From Chitinophaga pinensis (GTDB lineage: Bacteria > Bacteroidota > Bacteroidia > 2-12-FULL-35-15): a DNA stretch of 64,000 nucleotides. The stretch covers positions 1 to 64,000 of the forward strand of contig CAMCUO010000010.1 of assembly GCA_945879015.1 (NCBI GenBank), written 5' to 3'. The notes under the pieces are model-generated. The model was not told where the DNA came from, did no database searches, and worked only from the letters and a program-made list of their open reading frames with translations. Positions 61,289 through 64,000 of this stretch are shown piece by piece (positions within the stretch are counted from its first letter, which is position 1; every line of letters begins with the position of its first letter). The position numbers were made by a program, and so were the translations under genes.

Positions 61289-63070
61289 ATGAAAAACTCA
61301 AACCTCAGTCGTTACTCAATACTATTCATATTCGTATTCATCATCTGCATTTTCTTTTCTTTCAACATATGGAAAAAGAACAGAATCATAATTGATGCTC
61401 CCAGTTATTACACCTATTTGCCTGCCCTCATCATTCACAGCGATTTAAAACTAAATTACATTGATTCTAAGCCTGCTTATTATCAAAACAAAGTTTGGTA
61501 TTATAAAATAGACGACGACAAAAAGCTGATTAAACATCCAATGGGGATTAGCGTAGCACTTTCGCCTTTTTTTGTTGCTGGACATTTGATTGCAAAAATG
61601 AATGGTGCAATTCAGGATGGTTATTCCATGACTTATCAAAACTCGGTTAGTGTTGGTGTTCTCTTTTATCTTTTTGTAGGATTATATTTCTTAAGAAAAA
61701 TTCTACTTGAGTACTTCAGCGAAAAAATTACAGCAATTACATTGGTTGCTATTGTTTTAGGAACAAACTTGCTTTGGTACTCCAGCTTCGAAGGCTTTAT
61801 GCCGCACGCTATCACCTTTTCGGTATGGTGCTTAGCTATGTATACTTTTTTTCAATGGTTAAAAACTTCAGAACCTAAATTCATACTTTGTTTCTCTGCT
61901 CTTTTCGGATTGATTGTTTTGATTCGCCCTTTGAGTATTGTTGCTATTCTTTATTTTATAATTATTGGCGTATATTCAAAAGGCGAATTGAAATCGTTTT
62001 TCGATTTCATGAAATTAAATTTGAAAACAATAATTGTGGGTGCTGTTATAACATTTGTTATCGCATCGCTGCAATTAATGTATTGGAAGTATGCAACAGG
62101 TAAATGGTTGTATGACGTCTATATGGATGAGCACTTTGTTTTTAGCCGTCCACAAATCCTTCCTTTCTTATTTAGTTTTCGTAAAGGTGTTTTTATTTAC
62201 ACTCCCATTTTAATTTTTGCTTTAGTTGGTTTGCAAACATTTTACAAAACAAACAAAGGAATTTTTTGGTCAACAATTGTTTTAATGTGTATTACTATCT
62301 TTTTGCTTTCATCCTGGTGGGCGTGGAGTTATGGAATTTGCTGGGGAATGCGGCCGATGATTGATTATTATGCCCTGTTAAGTTTGCCGTTAGCAGCTGG
62401 ATTTCAATTAGTATTGAATAAGTCAAAAGCAATTCAATTGTTTTTTGTTGGAATTATATTTTTACTAATAAGTTTAAATTTATTTCAAACTTGGCAATAC
62501 AAAAACGGACTTATTCACTATGATGACATGAGTCAAGAAGCTTATTTTAAAGGGTTCTTTCAAACAAAGCCAAGTATTGAATGGGCGGATTTATTAAAAC
62601 CATACGATTGGGAAAGAAGAGAAAATCATCTTTCGCAAATAGAATATTCTGCAGATTTTTTAAAATCTAATAAGAAGGAAGTCTATTTAAGAGGAACAAA
62701 CCTTATGTTTCTTGCTGTAAATGAAAAGGCCCAAAATGCAATGGGGGCTTTGGGAAAAGATTATTCAGCAAATTCTCTTTTTTATATCCAACATCAGGAA
62801 GGAAAAATAATTTCTATCCGTTCTTCAATAGGATTGTATTGGTCAATGAAGCCGCAATATGAAAATGCAATTACTGCCTCCGAAACAAACATTGGTGCAT
62901 CCGAAAAGTTTACTTTTGAATATATTGCAGAAGATGATAATAAAATTGCAATAAAAGCAGCAAATGGGAAATACATTTCAATTGGTTCGAAATGGCCCTT
63001 TATTTTAAAAGCTGAATCGGATAAGATTGGAAAGAATGAAATATTCAGATATTTTGTGATTGGAAAATAA
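61289..63070 (+). CDS. Multi-pass glycosyltransferase-like membrane protein with beta-trefoil-like C-terminus
   Basis: About 593 residues. The first 430 have about ten membrane helices with a start and loop (DAPSYYTYLPALIIHSDLKL, TNLLWYSSFEGFMPHAITFS) like GT39/ArnT-type lipid-linked sugar transferases; an acidic loop residue (Asp in DAPSYY) sits where the catalytic Asp is expected. Residues about 455-593 form a soluble domain (VYLRGTNLMFLAVNEKAQNA, IAIKAANGKYISIGSKWPF) that looks like a fascin/beta-trefoil fold. The start at 61289 is used because the codons before it are repeat B. The acceptor is unknown. Confidence 0.7.
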   Translation: MKNSNLSRYSILFIFVFIICIFFSFNIWKKNRIIIDAPSYYTYLPALIIHSDLKLNYIDSKPAYYQNKVWYYKIDDDKKLIKHPMGISVALSPFFVAGHLIAKMNGAIQDGYSMTYQNSVSVGVLFYLFVGLYFLRKILLEYFSEKITAITLVAIVLGTNLLWYSSFEGFMPHAITFSVWCLAMYTFFQWLKTSEPKFILCFSALFGLIVLIRPLSIVAILYFIIIGVYSKGELKSFFDFMKLNLKTIIVGAVITFVIASLQLMYWKYATGKWLYDVYMDEHFVFSRPQILPFLFSFRKGVFIYTPILIFALVGLQTFYKTNKGIFWSTIVLMCITIFLLSSWWAWSYGICWGMRPMIDYYALLSLPLAAGFQLVLNKSKAIQLFFVGIIFLLISLNLFQTWQYKNGLIHYDDMSQEAYFKGFFQTKPSIEWADLLKPYDWERRENHLSQIEYSADFLKSNKKEVYLRGTNLMFLAVNEKAQNAMGALGKDYSANSLFYIQHQEGKIISIRSSIGLYWSMKPQYENAITASETNIGASEKFTFEYIAEDDNKIAIKAANGKYISIGSKWPFILKAESDKIGKNEIFRYFVIGK

Positions 63071-63090
63071 TTTCCTGTTGTTGCCCTAGC

Positions 63091-63118
63091 CGTCACACTG
63101 AGATTAGTCCAAGGGTAA
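63091..63118. repeat. Dispersed repeat A, degraded copy
   Basis: CCGTCACACTGAGATTAGTC is close to the CGTCAGACTGAGC form of family A. It lies between two glycosyltransferase-related genes. Confidence 0.5.
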
Positions 63119-63161
63119 GAGAAGAAATGTTGGTAGAAAAATAAATTTATAAAAAAGTAAA

Positions 63162-64000
63162 TTGTCCATAGATAAAAAAACATACTTCAACACCATTGCT
63201 CCAAGGCGAATAAAACAGCGTAGAGCAAAACGTTATTATTGGAACGACATAACCAAGTATTGCAATTACTTTGTGCATGAAGATAGCTCTGTATTAGAAA
63301 TTGGTTGCGGAACAGGTGAGTTGCTCAACGATTTAAAAGCAAAAAATAAAATTGGCATCGACTTTAGTGAAGAAATGATTTCACAAGCTAAATCTCAATT
63401 TCCAAGTCTAGATGTTCGAGTAATGAATGCCGAAGAATTAGTCTTAAATGAAAAGTTTGATGTAATTATTCTTTCCAATTTAATTGGTTATTTAGATGAT
63501 ATTCAAAGAGTATTATCTCAATTGAAATCTGTTTCTCATGCCAACACTAAAATTATTGTTTCTTATTATAGTTTTATTTGGGAGCCTATTTTAAAGTTCG
63601 GAGAATTGATTGGTTATAAAACAAAAACTCCTAATCAAAACTGGTTAAGCCTTTCGGAGATTAACAATATGCTTTACTTGTCGGGTTTCCATGTTTATCG
63701 TACTTCCCTTAGGATGATATTCCCTGCTTACATTCCTTTACTTTCAGAATTTCTGAATGGCTTTTTAGCTAATATGCCATTGTTTCGTTTGTTGAGTATC
63801 AATAATTTTTCCTTTGCTAAAAATATTCAATATGAAACAGAAGAGCTAGTTGCAAAAAAATATTCTGTCTCCGTAATTATTCCTGCTCGCAACGAAAGTG
63901 GGAACATTGAAAATGCTCTTTTGCGAATGCCACAATTAGGAAATTCTATCGAAGTAATTTTTGTAGAAAGTAATTCTACGGATGATACCTGGAAAAAAAT
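63162..64000 (+). CDS. SAM methyltransferase fused to family 2 glycosyltransferase (partial, runs off the end)
   Basis: An open frame starts at a TTG (63162), the only start candidate after a stop at 63150, and continues past the right edge (279 codons visible). Residues about 38-160 form a class I methyltransferase (VLEIGCGTGELLNDL, GIDFSEEMISQA, VIILSNLIGYLDD). From about 233 on a GT2 domain begins (YSVSVIIPARNESGNIENAL, IEVIFVESNSTDDTW). Such fusions act in surface polysaccharide or lipid-linked glycan synthesis. The rest of the glycosyltransferase lies outside the window. It follows the membrane glycosyltransferase-like gene and may share its pathway. Confidence 0.82.
   Translation, partial: MSIDKKTYFNTIAPRRIKQRRAKRYYWNDITKYCNYFVHEDSSVLEIGCGTGELLNDLKAKNKIGIDFSEEMISQAKSQFPSLDVRVMNAEELVLNEKFDVIILSNLIGYLDDIQRVLSQLKSVSHANTKIIVSYYSFIWEPILKFGELIGYKTKTPNQNWLSLSEINNMLYLSGFHVYRTSLRMIFPAYIPLLSEFLNGFLANMPLFRLLSINNFSFAKNIQYETEELVAKKYSVSVIIPARNESGNIENALLRMPQLGNSIEVIFVESNSTDDTWKK

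Overview
The window is chromosomal DNA of a low-GC member of the Bacteroidota, class Bacteroidia or Flavobacteriia; I cannot fix the order or genus. The signs are: type IX secretion (T9SS) C-terminal sorting domains on two secreted proteins; house genes of this phylum (DUF3276/PUR protein, DUF1573 lipoprotein, PIF1-like helicase with a C-terminal HTH, futalosine-pathway MqnE, PlpD-like patatin with barrel); the gene order nusB-DUF1573-yajC-ybbR-coaE; and -7 promoter boxes of the Bacteroidota form TAnnTTTG ahead of several genes. I saw no rRNA or tRNA gene, CRISPR array, prophage or intact insertion sequence.

Layout. 1-150: the 3' end of a group II intron (reverse transcriptase tail plus domains V and VI). 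190-8860: a small conserved protein, NamZ-like exo-muramidase, LolC/E-type permease, a type II toxin-antitoxin pair with a broken toxin, cystathionine beta-synthase, a BtuF-like protein without signal peptide, and a patatin/BamA-like surface phospholipase. 9054-11657: a K+-dependent membrane pyrophosphatase with an unusual Cys/Met-rich tail. 12.1-21.6 kb: AddA- and AddB-like recombination nucleases separated by an M13 peptidase and two hypothetical genes. 21.6-28.7 kb: sigma factor with a small membrane partner, an orphan OmpR-type regulator, MqnE, PntAB transhydrogenase and a glycerophosphodiesterase. 28.8-29.5 kb: a dead SGNH hydrolase. 29.6-36.6 kb: YkgJ-type Cys-cluster protein, a T9SS beta-propeller protein, small membrane proteins, DUF3276 and an MsbA-like exporter. 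36.7-43.5 kb: leucine dehydrogenase, the nusB-coaE cluster and a metallophosphatase. 43.6-49.1 kb: TPR protein, POT peptide transporter and helicase. 49.2-54.2 kb: an accessory stretch with a truncated TPR gene, a T9SS repeat protein, a broken Crp-type regulator and an AAA_14/DUF4143 ATPase behind three evenly spaced promoter-like repeats. 54.5-64 kb: MnmE, SucD, a broken outer-membrane barrel gene, FabG, a VWA-like membrane protein, a membrane glycosyltransferase-like protein with a beta-trefoil-like end, and a methyltransferase/glycosyltransferase that runs off the window.

Two themes run through the window. First, energy and envelope functions dominate: pyrophosphatase, transhydrogenase, menaquinone synthesis, succinyl-CoA synthetase, lipid A-type export and lipoprotein release. 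Second, the intergenic space is full of short dispersed repeats of at least eight families. Several have entered coding sequence (namZ, the BtuF-like gene, addA, the helicase gene), and the region also holds at least five decayed genes. The strongest candidate for something undescribed is the tandem Cys/Met-rich tail on the proton/sodium pyrophosphatase; next is the 33-bp-spaced promoter repeat ahead of the AAA_14 ATPase.
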